Notes: a model not told the origin generated them from the sequence alone. A stretch of 54,177 nucleotides of DNA from Gammaproteobacteria bacterium (GCA_016874535.1 VGUA01000010.1:1-54177), one strand, 5' to 3'. Shown: positions 42,468 through 50,420, counted from the first letter of the stretch. Program-made: numbers and translations.

Positions 42468-42653
42468 TCAGAAATCCACGCAGCGCCCCTTGCGTTCCCA
42501 ATCACCGTAGCGGGTGGGTTCCGGACCTTTGGGGCCGCCGATTTCCGTGGGCCTCGCCGCAGGCACGGCGCCCGGTTTCAAGGAACCGGTTTCTGGCGTG
42601 GCCGGTGAGGGTCTTACCTCTGTGGGGTCGGTTTCCGCAACGGATTCGCGCAT
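42468..42653 (-). CDS. SDHAF4/DUF1674-like succinate dehydrogenase assembly factor
   Basis: This 61-residue protein ends TEIGGPKGPEPTRYGDWERK and then GRCVDF, the C-terminal signature of DUF1674, the family of mitochondrial SDHAF4. Eukaryotic SDHAF4 binds flavinylated SdhA and helps it join SdhB. The N-terminal 35 residues are variable and Pro/Thr-rich. The start at 42653 (MRESVAE) was chosen because the longer open frame upstream contains Cys-rich, non-coding-looking sequence. It is the first gene of the sdh transcript, preceded by a good promoter. Confidence 0.85.
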   Translation of the reverse strand: MRESVAETDPTEVRPSPATPETGSLKPGAVPAARPTEIGGPKGPEPTRYGDWERKGRCVDF

Positions 42654-42699
42654 GGGTATCGTTGAGCAGCTTGCTGCAAGAAGTCTCGGATGGCCGGCT

Positions 42700-42728
42700 A
42701 GTATCTGGCGTGGAGTCGCGTAATTCAA
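42700..42728 (-). promoter_or_regulatory. Sigma-70-like promoter of the SDHAF4-sdh operon
   Basis: On the minus strand TTGAAT (42723-42728) and GATACT (42700-42705) are separated by exactly 17 nt. Transcription would start near 42693, about 40 nt before the SDHAF4-like start codon. The ygfX-like gene is divergent, so this region is shared. Confidence 0.55.
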
Positions 42729-42813
42729 GCCACAAAAACCCTTGTTTGCGCGGCTGATCCCTGTGCATGAACAAGCACGTGGGCGCATACGCCGGGGCTG
42801 CTAGGCTCGGTGC

Positions 42814-43260
42814 ATGCACAACCGTTTCCAGACCCGCCTGCTTTTCCCGGTACAGCCCTCCAGACGGACTCAGGGCACGTTGCGTGCCGTGCATGGAATG
42901 GCGGTGCTGGGGGTGTTGCTGGCCTTGCCGTGGAGCTGGCAGTTAGTGCCCAGCCTCGCGCTACTCGGTGTGAGTGCCGTGTTTACCGAACGCGAATTGC
43001 TCGCCGCCGCGCAACGGTATCAATTGCGGGAGCTTGCGGCGGACGGTCATTGGTTTTGCCTCGCAAGCACGGGCGAGCGTCAGCCGGCAGGATTGACAGG
43101 GCATCCCTTCATGTTGGGCAGGCTCGCAATCTTGCCGATCAGGGCAGGCGGAAAGCGCTACACGATTGCGCTCGATGCGACAAACACCGCGGCAGACGAC
43201 CTTCGTCGCCTGAAAGTCAGGTTGAGACTCGAACCCGCAGTGACAGCAGCAGCTTCCTGA
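42814..43260 (+). CDS. YgfX-like membrane protein (CptA toxin family)
   Basis: This 148-residue protein has a short N-terminus, two close membrane segments (HGMAVLGVLLALPWSW and LVPSLALLGVSAVF), then a cytoplasmic part with WFCLASTGERQPAG, IRAGGKRYTIALDA and a DDLRRLKVRL-type end. This order matches YgfX, where GGKR, the aspartate and DLRR recur. YgfX was described as the toxin (CptA) partner of SdhE/CptB and as affecting cell shape through the cytoskeleton. Here it is not adjacent to sdhE but divergent from the operon that contains it. Its 3' end overlaps the next convergent gene by 44 bp. Confidence 0.7.
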   Translation: MHNRFQTRLLFPVQPSRRTQGTLRAVHGMAVLGVLLALPWSWQLVPSLALLGVSAVFTERELLAAAQRYQLRELAADGHWFCLASTGERQPAGLTGHPFMLGRLAILPIRAGGKRYTIALDATNTAADDLRRLKVRLRLEPAVTAAAS

Positions 43261-44059
43261 GCGGGGTCAGTTCCAGTCGCCTGCTCCAGGCAGCGGCGCC
43301 GTCCTTCTGTACCTCCTGCAGGGTGCGCTCTGCCAGCAAGACAAGTGTCCGCGCACAACGCAGGTCGCGGCGGCCCACCGGCAGTCGTGAACAGCGGGTC
43401 ATCGCCGCGGGCAGCGCCTCCAGCAGCCAGGCCAGTTCGCGTTGCACGCTTTCGCGATAGAAATCGTCTTCGCCAAGGGGTGTGCCGGACACCGGCTCAT
43501 GAGCCCGGCAGAGCACGCTGAGACCACCGGTGACCGCCCGTCGCAGATCACGCAGCAACCACGCAAGCTCGGTCATCACCCCCAGATCCACGAAGGTCCC
43601 AAGGTGGCTCTCGCTGCTCACACCGCAAAGCGCCCCGTGTATCCGCCACAGTGGACCATGCCCTTCCAGCAGCAGGGCATGGCGCTCGGCGGCGTCTGCA
43701 TAGCGTGGGTGCGCGAGCTGACGTGCCACGCCCTCCACCAATGCGAACATCGCGGGGAGGAGATCAGCGCGCGCGCGCACCAGCGGATGAAGGGCGCGGA
43801 GCAGGGGGTGGCGCACCACCGTGCCTTCAAGGCTGTGCAATTCCTCATGCCACCAGACAAGACGTGTCTGTGTGATCTCGGGATTGGAGCTGCCGAGCGG
43901 AATGAAAGTGATGGTCCGCCGGAAGCTTTCGAGGAGTGTCAGCGCAGCGCGTGTCCCCGTGGGCTGATAGATCAGGGCGTAGTAGAGATCCGACCCGGGC
44001 GCCGGCAAGTGCTCGCGCAAGTTGGCGGGCGAAAGATCGAGCACCGGCAAGTCATTCAC
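43217..44059 (-). CDS. Squalene/phytoene synthase-like protein (NDUFAF6-like)
   Basis: This 280-residue all-helical protein begins with SDLYYALIYQPTGTRAALTL and continues RTITFIPLGSSNPEITQTRL, then VWWHEELHSL, which is the isoprenyl-synthase-like fold of the squalene/phytoene synthase class. The usual Asp-rich DxxxD motifs are absent; the first is replaced by HEELH and the second by LLRDLRR. That suggests loss of catalysis, as in the complex I assembly factor NDUFAF6. It overlaps gph by 4 nt and overlaps the convergent ygfX-like gene by 44 bp. Confidence 0.7.
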   Translation of the reverse strand: MNDLPVLDLSPANLREHLPAPGSDLYYALIYQPTGTRAALTLLESFRRTITFIPLGSSNPEITQTRLVWWHEELHSLEGTVVRHPLLRALHPLVRARADLLPAMFALVEGVARQLAHPRYADAAERHALLLEGHGPLWRIHGALCGVSSESHLGTFVDLGVMTELAWLLRDLRRAVTGGLSVLCRAHEPVSGTPLGEDDFYRESVQRELAWLLEALPAAMTRCSRLPVGRRDLRCARTLVLLAERTLQEVQKDGAAAWSRRLELTPLRKLLLSLRVRVST

Positions 44060-44748
44060 GCACGCGGGCCCAGCCAGCCACGATCACGCAACCAGTCACA
44101 CAACTCAGCCGGCGCATCGAGAAAACCGTCACTCCCCCAGCTTTCTGGTGCGTCATCGAGGCCCAGATAGCCATAGCGGGCGATGAGTGTGCGCATGCCT
44201 GCACGCAGGCCGGCTTCCACATCCCGCGCCGCATCGCCGATGTAGACACAGGCCTGCGGGGGCTCTCCCAGCAGCGCGGCGGCATGGAACAACGGTGCGG
44301 GGTCGGGTTTGCGCACCGGCAAGGTGTCGCCACTGACGATACAGGACGGCGGGTGAGCGAGGACCCTCTGCGCCATCAGTGGTGTGGTGAGCCAGCCGGG
44401 CTTGTTGGTGACGATCCCCCACTTCAGCCCGTGGCCGACGAGGGTCGCGATGACGGCTTCCATACCGGGGAAGTAACGCGTCTCCACTGCAACCTGTGCA
44501 TGGTACTCGTCCAGCAAGCGCTGCCGCAGGGGCTCAAAGTCGGGATGATCGTCGGCGATGGCAAAACCCAGTCGGGTGAGGGCTGCGGCCCCGTGGGAAA
44601 CATGCGGTCGAATGGACTCGAAGGGCAGGGCAGCCAGGCCTTCCTGATGGCGCAGCCGGTTCAAGGCGCCGGCCAGATCGGGCGCGGTGTCCAGCAGGGT
44701 GCCGTCGAGATCGAAGAGCACCGCCCGCGGTGCCGGCTGTTCAGTCAA
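44056..44748 (-). CDS. gph: Phosphoglycolate phosphatase
   Basis: This 230-residue HAD-type protein has the nucleophile motif FDLDGTLLDTAPDL, the helical cap, ATLVGHGLKWGIVTNKP (motif II), KPDPAPL (motif III Lys) and YIGDAARDVEAG (motif IV). It removes phosphate from 2-phosphoglycolate formed during DNA repair or oxygenation. The gene next to ubiG is a typical gammaproteobacterial order. It overlaps ubiG by 8 nt. Confidence 0.92.
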   Translation of the reverse strand: MTEQPAPRAVLFDLDGTLLDTAPDLAGALNRLRHQEGLAALPFESIRPHVSHGAAALTRLGFAIADDHPDFEPLRQRLLDEYHAQVAVETRYFPGMEAVIATLVGHGLKWGIVTNKPGWLTTPLMAQRVLAHPPSCIVSGDTLPVRKPDPAPLFHAAALLGEPPQACVYIGDAARDVEAGLRAGMRTLIARYGYLGLDDAPESWGSDGFLDAPAELCDWLRDRGWLGPRA

Positions 44749-45472
44749 GGCGCGCGTGCACCAGGTAGTTGACCGAAGGGTCGGGGATCAGCACCGCGCG
44801 AGCGCGCCAAGGTTGGTAACGCATGCCGCGAATCTCGCGCACCGTGAGACCTGTGGTCCGCAACATCGCCGCAAGTTCGTGGGGACGCACGAACTTGCGA
44901 TAATCATGCGTGCCTTGTGGCAGCAACTTCAGCACGTACTCCGCCGCGACCACCGTTTCCAGCCAGGCGCGCGGTGAGCGGTTGAGCGTGGAGAGGAAAA
45001 GATCTCCCCCGGGCTTCAGCAGGTCCTTCAAGGCCCGCAGCAGGCTGGTGACGTCCGGGACATGCTCGAGTAGTTCCATGCAGATCACGCAGTCGAATGA
45101 AGCGGGCTCGCGCACAGCGAGCGCTTCCGCCGTGAGGACTTCATAGTTGATGGGTAGTGCGCTTTGTGCGGCGTGTTCGCGCGCGACCCCGATCACTTCG
45201 GACGAGGCATCGACACCCGTGACGGCACCCGCGTGGCGAGCCAAGGCTTCAGTGAGGATGCCGCCACCACAACCGACATCCACCACTCTTGCGTTCTGGA
45301 GAGGCGTGCGTTGGCGGATGAAATCCAGCCGGCATTCATTGATTTCATGCAAAGGTCTGCTGGGGCCTTGGGGATCCCACCAGGTCCCGGCCAGCGCACC
45401 GAATTTGCCGATCTCACGCGGGTCACTGTTATGCAGCGGGACCGCCATGGAAGAGGATGGGATGGCCGTCAT
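44741..45472 (-). CDS. ubiG: Ubiquinone biosynthesis O-methyltransferase
   Basis: This 243-residue methyltransferase has EIGKFGALAGTWWDPQGPSR, motif I VVDVGCGGGILTEALA, CMELLEHVPD and LSTLNR, all typical for UbiG. It makes both O-methylations in ubiquinone synthesis with S-adenosylmethionine. Its ATG overlaps the stop of the small membrane protein gene (TGATG); a second Met at residue 9 is possible. The link to the sdh genes is functional only, through the quinone pool. Confidence 0.95.
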   Translation of the reverse strand: MTAIPSSSMAVPLHNSDPREIGKFGALAGTWWDPQGPSRPLHEINECRLDFIRQRTPLQNARVVDVGCGGGILTEALARHAGAVTGVDASSEVIGVAREHAAQSALPINYEVLTAEALAVREPASFDCVICMELLEHVPDVTSLLRALKDLLKPGGDLFLSTLNRSPRAWLETVVAAEYVLKLLPQGTHDYRKFVRPHELAAMLRTTGLTVREIRGMRYQPWRARAVLIPDPSVNYLVHARLD

Positions 45473-45786
45473 CAGCTGGCGCTCAGCCAGAACCAGGCGC
45501 CAGCAGCAGCCCCCAGCAGCAGCACGCCCGCCGCCGCCAGTCCGAGGGACCGGCCGCGACCAGTAGGCAGGGAGAATTCAACGGTGTCGTCAGTCGCCAG
45601 CGCCTCGTTGAGGGCCCGGCGGGGGGGCGGCGACGGAGGAATGTCCTCATCGGGCAGCGGGACGCGGCCCGCCGCGATGTCATCCAGCAATGCCCGCCGC
45701 TGGTGGATGTAGTCGCGTTGTCCCAGCTCTCCGCTTGCATAGCGGCCAGCCAGCTCGCGCACGGGCGTAAGCTCACGGGGTTTCAT
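45472..45786 (-). CDS. Small tail-anchored protein with SHOCT-like N-terminus
   Basis: The start at 45786 overlaps the PP2C stop by 4 nt. The 104-residue protein begins with a helical VRELAGRYASGELGQRDYIH segment, then QRRALLDDI, which looks like the SHOCT short helical motif normally found at the C-terminus of other proteins. A charged Pro-rich linker follows, and a single membrane segment (LAAAGVLLLGAAAGAWFWL) closes the protein with only three residues after it. This is a tail-anchor layout, with the N-terminus in the cytoplasm. Function is unknown; it may bring the PP2C or FHA proteins to the membrane. Confidence 0.65.
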   Translation of the reverse strand: MKPRELTPVRELAGRYASGELGQRDYIHQRRALLDDIAAGRVPLPDEDIPPSPPPRRALNEALATDDTVEFSLPTGRGRSLGLAAAGVLLLGAAAGAWFWLSAS

Positions 45787-46526
45787 CGGATATTCACTGC
45801 ACACATGGTGACATTGTCGCTCGCGCCGCGGCCGAGCACGAGCTCCAGCAGCGAATCCACGCTCCTGGCGGCATCTCCACGGGCAAGATGCACGGCAATC
45901 TCGTCCTGGGAGACATGTTTGTCCAGGCCATCCGAGCAAAGCAGGAAGGTATCTCCTCCGCGCAGCAGGCAGACATCGAGATCCACGCGCAGATCCTCAT
46001 GGGCGCCGACGGCGCGCGTCAGCAGGTGGCCATGCGGATGTGCCCGGGCCTCGTCACGCGACATCACGCCTTCCTCGATGAAGCGCTGTTGCTGGGAGTG
46101 ATCGGTGGTCATCTGGCGCAGCACTCCTCCCCGATAGCGGTAGAGTCGGCTGTCGCCGACCCAGAGGAAGGCGGCGTAGCGGTCGACAATCGAGAGCGCG
46201 ACTACCGTGCTGCCAATCACCTGCTGACGTTCACCCGAGATCTGGAGCAGGCGCTGGTTGGCATCCAGCAGGCCGTGCTCCATGAATTCAACCATCAGAC
46301 TCAGCTCGGGATAGGGCTTCAGGCGTTGCATGGCCTCGATCACTGTCTGGCTTGCGAGGTCACCGGCCGAATGGCCGCCCAGCCCGTCCGCAACGGCCCA
46401 CAGCCCGGCGTCCGCGCGATCACAAACGGCGTCTTCATTGACTGTCCTGACCTTGCCGGCGTGGGTCACGCTGGCCGACTTCCAGGTAAACGGGGACTGC
46501 GCGCTGCGCTGGTGCAGGGCATTCAT
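45783..46526 (-). CDS. PP2C-type serine/threonine protein phosphatase
   Basis: This 247-residue protein has the metal-binding NEDA (residues 30-33) and VADGLGGH (Asp47), then WVGDSRLYRYR, LLTRAVG, LLCSDGLDKHV and SDNVTMCAV. This is the bacterial Stp/PppA class, cytoplasmic, using two Mn2+ ions to remove phosphate from Ser or Thr. No membrane segment is present. It overlaps the cyclase-FHA gene by 4 nt and the small tail-anchored gene by 4 nt, so the three should be made together. No kinase gene is in the window. Confidence 0.93.
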   Translation of the reverse strand: MNALHQRSAQSPFTWKSASVTHAGKVRTVNEDAVCDRADAGLWAVADGLGGHSAGDLASQTVIEAMQRLKPYPELSLMVEFMEHGLLDANQRLLQISGERQQVIGSTVVALSIVDRYAAFLWVGDSRLYRYRGGVLRQMTTDHSQQQRFIEEGVMSRDEARAHPHGHLLTRAVGAHEDLRVDLDVCLLRGGDTFLLCSDGLDKHVSQDEIAVHLARGDAARSVDSLLELVLGRGASDNVTMCAVNIR

Positions 46527-47482
46527 GCGGGGTCGCTCATGAACTGGTGGTCTCGCGGACTGTCGGGCCGCACGCCTTGACCGGGCGACTCGGTGGTGAA
46601 ACTGATGTATTCGTCCGGGGTGTCGCCAAAGGGGCGTCCCAGGCTGATTTCACCCTCGGCGCCAAGAAGCATCGCCTCGCGCCGCAGGAAGGCCTGGGTG
46701 CCGGCGCTTCGTACATGGGTGCCGTTGGTACTCAGATCCGTGAGGTAATACTTTCCTCTGCGCTGTTCGATGCGTACGTGCAGACGCGAGGCGAGGGTTT
46801 CCTCCACCTGCAGATCCGCAGTGGTGCTGCGACCCAGTACCACCACCGATCGCCCGGCATCCATCACGAGCTCACTTGCGCGGTAACGAAGATGCAGCCG
46901 GGGGACTTCGCAAGCAGGCCTGGCCAGGGGAATCGACATCATCGTCACGTCTTCCGGCTGCCACAGGATTTCGTGGATATCCATGGTCAGTCGTTTGCCA
47001 CGCACAGGGGCATGATCGACAAATCGGGTGTGCTGCCGCAGATCTGTCGACAGTCGGGCGACGGTCTCGCGGGTGGTGATGATCTGGCCGGGCTTGGCCA
47101 GCGCGCCCATGCGCGCGGCAACATTGACCGCATCCCCGAATGCATCGCCGTCCTCGATGATGGCAGGCCCGACATGCAGGCCCACCCGGATGGCCAGCGC
47201 AAGCGGCCCTGAGGGAGTGAGTTCCGTGCTGTCATCATCGGCGCGGGTCTGCATGGCGCAGGCAGCCTCCAAGGCCGCGTCCGCAGTAGGGAAGGTGCAC
47301 ATGACGCCGTCACCGATGGTCTTCAGCGTGTTGCCCCCGAATTCACGCGTTACCGCGCAGAGCATGTCCACACAGCGCGCCACGCGCGCCCGCGCGGCAG
47401 TGTCGCCCAGCACCTCGTAGAGGCGTGTGCTGCCGCTGAGATCGGCAAACATGATGGCGATTTCAAGGGTCTGTACGACCAT
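46523..47482 (-). CDS. Class III adenylate/guanylate cyclase fused to FHA domain
   Basis: This 319-residue protein has a cyclase homology domain (residues about 1-175): MFADLSGSTRLYEVLGD with metal Asp14, TLKTIGDGV with Lys54 and the second metal Asp58, and GDAFGDAVNVAARM with the Asn and Arg that stabilise the transition state. The key residues seem complete. The C-terminal FHA domain (about 200-290) has LGRS, ASRLHVRI and STNGTHV. The two domains would let nucleotide synthesis respond to phosphothreonine. It stands at the head of the chain, followed by PP2C. The product nucleotide cannot be told. Confidence 0.9.
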   Translation of the reverse strand: MVVQTLEIAIMFADLSGSTRLYEVLGDTAARARVARCVDMLCAVTREFGGNTLKTIGDGVMCTFPTADAALEAACAMQTRADDDSTELTPSGPLALAIRVGLHVGPAIIEDGDAFGDAVNVAARMGALAKPGQIITTRETVARLSTDLRQHTRFVDHAPVRGKRLTMDIHEILWQPEDVTMMSIPLARPACEVPRLHLRYRASELVMDAGRSVVVLGRSTTADLQVEETLASRLHVRIEQRRGKYYLTDLSTNGTHVRSAGTQAFLRREAMLLGAEGEISLGRPFGDTPDEYISFTTESPGQGVRPDSPRDHQFMSDPA

Positions 47483-47538
47483 TCTGCGCAGCGTCCGCTA
47501 TGGCATCGGGTTGCCGCACGGCGGTGGGCGCGCAGTTT

Positions 47539-48060
47539 CTACTGGGAAACGCTGGTCGCGCGCGGCACCTTGCCGTACTTGGCAGTGAGATCAGCGGCCA
47601 GAGCCCGCGCTTCCTTGAGCGAGTCGGGTGAGAGCTGCCCGGCGGCCGAGTCGCGGGCCACGCCGGCCTTGGCACTGCCGAGGTTTGCAGCCACGCTGTA
47701 CCAGCCATAGGCGTACTCCAGATCCTTCGGCACACCTTCTCCGCGCTCATAAGCGCCGGCAAGGCGGAACTGGGCTTCCTGCACCCCTTTCTCGGCAGCC
47801 TTGCGGAACCATTTGGCAGCCTCTTCCGGTGATTTTTCGACGCCGCGGCCGTCAGCGTACAGGCGTCCCAGGAAGTATTGGGCATAGGCGTGGTCAGCGG
47901 TTTCCGCCAACGGCACGAAGGATTCCAACGCCTTGGCATAGTCCCCTGTGACCATGGCAGCCACGCCGTCATTGAAATCGGCCCTCGCGGGATTCGCCAA
48001 CAGCCCCAGCATCAGGCCAACGGCCGCGAGCAGGAGGGCAGGGGTGATTCTTGCAGACAC
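47539..48060 (-). CDS. Secreted Sel1-repeat protein
   Basis: This 173-residue protein has a signal peptide (core LLLAAVGLMLGLLANP, cleavage after ARA at about residue 27) and Sel1-like repeats: AQYFLGRLYADGRGVEKSPEEAAKWFRKA, AQFRLAGAYERGEGVPKDLE and a partial third unit. Sel1 proteins form helical solenoids that bind other proteins. It lies 56 bp upstream of the cyclase-FHA gene on the same strand and could belong to the same transcript. It is likely periplasmic. Confidence 0.85.
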   Translation of the reverse strand: MSARITPALLLAAVGLMLGLLANPARADFNDGVAAMVTGDYAKALESFVPLAETADHAYAQYFLGRLYADGRGVEKSPEEAAKWFRKAAEKGVQEAQFRLAGAYERGEGVPKDLEYAYGWYSVAANLGSAKAGVARDSAAGQLSPDSLKEARALAADLTAKYGKVPRATSVSQ

Positions 48061-48164
48061 TTCAGCATTGCTCCGTAAAGGCGGCGCGGCAGGGCAATCG
48101 CGCGCCGGGTATCATGGTCAGGTGTGTGCCCTGCGACGCAAGGCCGAAGGAGTGTAACGGGACC

Positions 48165-48413
48165 TCAGGGAAGTTCATCGCCAGCCCGGGGTGACGCCCC
48201 GCCTTCGCGTTCGAGCAGCCGGCGAAATGCCTCCAGATCCGCCCGATCCCTGCGTTCCGCGAAGTAATCGGCAGTCCTCAACACCGCCAGCTTCTCGGCA
48301 ACGGCAGTGGCCACGAACTGGTTGATGCTGATGCCTTCTTCCTTCGCCACTTTCTCCACCGCGGCCTTGACGGATTTTGGAAGACGCAAAGGGTACGTTG
48401 CGGTTTCGCTCAT
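48165..48413 (-). CDS. Ribbon-helix-helix antitoxin
   Basis: This 82-residue protein begins TYPLRLPKSVKAAVEKVAKE and continues EGISINQFVATAVAEKLAVL, which is a ribbon-helix-helix DNA-binding fold (one strand, two helices) as in HicB/CopG-type antitoxins. The charged, flexible C-terminus probably covers the toxin. Its start overlaps the PIN gene stop by 4 nt. The toxin gene comes first, which is the reverse of most type II pairs but found with this PIN group. Confidence 0.8.
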   Translation of the reverse strand: MSETATYPLRLPKSVKAAVEKVAKEEGISINQFVATAVAEKLAVLRTADYFAERRDRADLEAFRRLLEREGGASPRAGDELP

Positions 48414-48832
48414 GGTTTCAGTTTCCTCAAGGCCTCACGTGGGAGCAGCACCTCGACTCCAAATCTGCCGGGGGCCAGGCCGAAGTCCCGCGAATTGAAA
48501 GTCACGATTGCGGTTGCGCGACCGTTTACCGCCGCCTCCAGAATCATCTCGTCCTCGGGATCACGCAAGGTCGGGCGCCAGATGAAGCGGGACTCCACGG
48601 GTTCAATGAGCGTGGCAAGGCCGTCGAGGAACCACTCGAGCTGGGCGGCCGTCAATTCCGCAGCTTCGAGATGTTCGGGCCGTGCACAGACTGCCTCGTA
48701 CTCCAGCATGAGCGCGACGTTGGCCAGCAGAGTCACCTTCGATTCCAGTGCCTTGCGCAGGAGCGCTGCGGAGGCTCCCGTGGGGCTGCGCATCGCTGCC
48801 ACCACCACATCCGTGTCCAGCACCAAACGCAT
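48410..48832 (-). CDS. PIN-domain toxin
   Basis: This 140-residue protein shows the acidic residues of PIN nucleases: LDTDVVVAA (Asp6, Asp8), LEYEAV, RDPEDEMILEAA and TFNSRDFG. These proteins cleave RNA when freed from their antitoxin. The group is the one annotated as putative toxin component of the PIN family next to a HicB-like antitoxin. The start has no ribosome site and lies where a predicted promoter would begin transcription, so translation may be leaderless. Confidence 0.85.
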   Translation of the reverse strand: MRLVLDTDVVVAAMRSPTGASAALLRKALESKVTLLANVALMLEYEAVCARPEHLEAAELTAAQLEWFLDGLATLIEPVESRFIWRPTLRDPEDEMILEAAVNGRATAIVTFNSRDFGLAPGRFGVEVLLPREALRKLKP

Positions 48833-48838
48833 GGCGAA

Positions 48839-48867
48839 AATATGACATCACCGGGAATGTCATACAA
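48839..48867 (-). promoter_or_regulatory. Toxin-antitoxin promoter with overlapping perfect palindromic operator
   Basis: On the minus strand TTGTAT (48862-48867) and CATATT (48839-48844) are 17 nt apart. Between and over them lies a perfect inverted repeat, TATGACAT (48841-48848) and ATGTCATA (48857-48864), with an 8-nt spacer. The expected transcription start, 6-7 nt after the -10 box, coincides with the PIN start codon at 48832. The palindrome would let the ribbon-helix-helix protein block its own promoter. Confidence 0.6.
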
Positions 48868-49016
48868 GGTCCGGGACTCCGGTTCCCTGCGCCACCGCAA
48901 CGCCTTCGGGTCCGAACAACCCTGACGTCACCGGCGAGCGGATCCCCCCGGGCGAATTGGCTTAGAATCGCGACCCCGCCCCGGCCGCGGACCCGCCAAC
49001 CAGGACCAGGACCTCG

Positions 49017-50417
49017 ATGAACGCCAAGACACTGTACGACAAGCTCTGGGATGACCATCTCGTGGAGACTTACGAAGAAGGTTCCGCCCTCATCTATATC
49101 GACCGCCACATCGCGCATGAGGTGACGACCCCCCAGGCGTTCGAGGGCCTGAAACTGGCCGGCCGCAAGCTGTGGCGCACCGCCGCCACCGTCGCGGTGT
49201 CCGACCATAACGTGCCCACCAAGGACGTGCACAACATCACCGACCCGGTGGCCCGCGTGCAGCTCGAGACCCTGGCCCGCAACTGCCGCGAACACCGCAT
49301 CACACATTTCGACATCGGTGACGTGCGCCAAGGCATCGTGCACGTCACGGGCCCCGAGCAGGGCTGGAGCCTGCCGGGCATGACCATCGTCTGCGGCGAT
49401 TCCCACACCGCCACCAACGGGGCACTGGGTGCCTGGGCCTTTGGCATCGGGACGTCTGAGGTTGAGCACGTGATGGCCACCCAGTGTCTGGTCCTGCGCA
49501 AGGCCAAGAACATGCTCATTCGGGTGGACGGCGAACTCGGCGCCGGCGTCAGCGCCAAGGACCTCATCCTTGCGATCATCGGGCGTATCGGCACGGCCGG
49601 CGCCACCGGACACACCATGGAATACGCCGGTACGGCCATCGAGCGGCTGTCCATGGAAGAGCGCATGACCATCTGCAACATGTCCATCGAAGCCGGTGGC
49701 CGGGCCGGTCTGGTGGCGGTCGATGACACCACGCTGAGTTACGTGGAGGGGCGGCCGCACGCGCCCAAGGGCGCCGACTGGACCCGCGCGGTCGAGGCCT
49801 GGCGCAAGCTGAAGTCCGACCCCGGCGCGCATTTCGACACCACGGTCGTGCTGGACGCGGCCACCATCGAACCACAGGTGACCTGGGGGACCTCGCCCGA
49901 GATGGTGCTGCCGGTGTCTGGTCGCGTGCCCGACCCGGCCGCCGAGGCCGATGAGACCCGCCGCGTGGGCATCCAGAACGCGCTCAAGTACATGGATCTC
50001 AAACCCGGCACGCCGCTCACCGACATCGCAATCGACAAGGTCTTCATTGGTTCCTGCACAAACTCCCGGATCGAGGATTTGCGGGCCGCCGCGGCCGTCA
50101 TCCGCGGGCGCAAGCTTGCGTCCAATGTGAAACTCGCGCTGGTGGTGCCGGGCTCCGGACTGGTGAAGCGCCAGGCCGAGGAAGAGGGCCTGGACCGGGT
50201 GTTCACGGCCGCCGGTTTTGAATGGCGCGAGCCGGGCTGCTCCATGTGCCTCGGCATGAACCCGGACCAACTCTCTTTCGGCGAGCGTTGCGCGTCCACT
50301 TCCAATCGCAATTTCGAAGGCCGCCAGGGACACGGCGGACGTACCCATCTGGTGTCGCCGGCCATGGCCGCGGCCGCAGGCATCGCGGGCCATTTCGTGG
50401 ACGCAAGAGGATTCTGA
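49017..50417 (+). CDS. leuC: 3-isopropylmalate dehydratase large subunit
   Basis: This 466-residue protein of the aconitase family has [25 protein letters not shown] and [10 protein letters not shown], which supply the three Cys for the [4Fe-4S] cluster. It isomerises 2-isopropylmalate to 3-isopropylmalate in leucine synthesis. A TAGAAT -10-like hexamer lies at 48963-48968 but no good -35 is seen. leuD follows after 3 bp. No leuA or leuB is found in the window. Confidence 0.97.
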   Translation: MNAKTLYDKLWDDHLVETYEEGSALIYIDRHIAHEVTTPQAFEGLKLAGRKLWRTAATVAVSDHNVPTKDVHNITDPVARVQLETLARNCREHRITHFDIGDVRQGIVHVTGPEQGWSLPGMTIVCGDSHTATNGALGAWAFGIGTSEVEHVMATQCLVLRKAKNMLIRVDGELGAGVSAKDLILAIIGRIGTAGATGHTMEYAGTAIERLSMEERMTICNMSIEAGGRAGLVAVDDTTLSYVEGRPHAPKGADWTRAVEAWRKLKSDPGAHFDTTVVLDAATIEPQVTWGTSPEMVLPVSGRVPDPAAEADETRRVGIQNALKYMDLKPGTPLTDIAIDKVFIGSCTNSRIEDLRAAAAVIRGRKLASNVKLALVVPGSGLVKRQAEEEGLDRVFTAAGFEWREPGCSMCLGMNPDQLSFGERCASTSNRNFEGRQGHGGRTHLVSPAMAAAAGIAGHFVDARGF

Positions 50418-50420
50418 ACC

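Noticed and set aside
45472-48060. Type VI secretion regulatory locus (PP2C and FHA proteins)
   Set aside because: No Tss structural gene or PpkA-type kinase occurs in the window.
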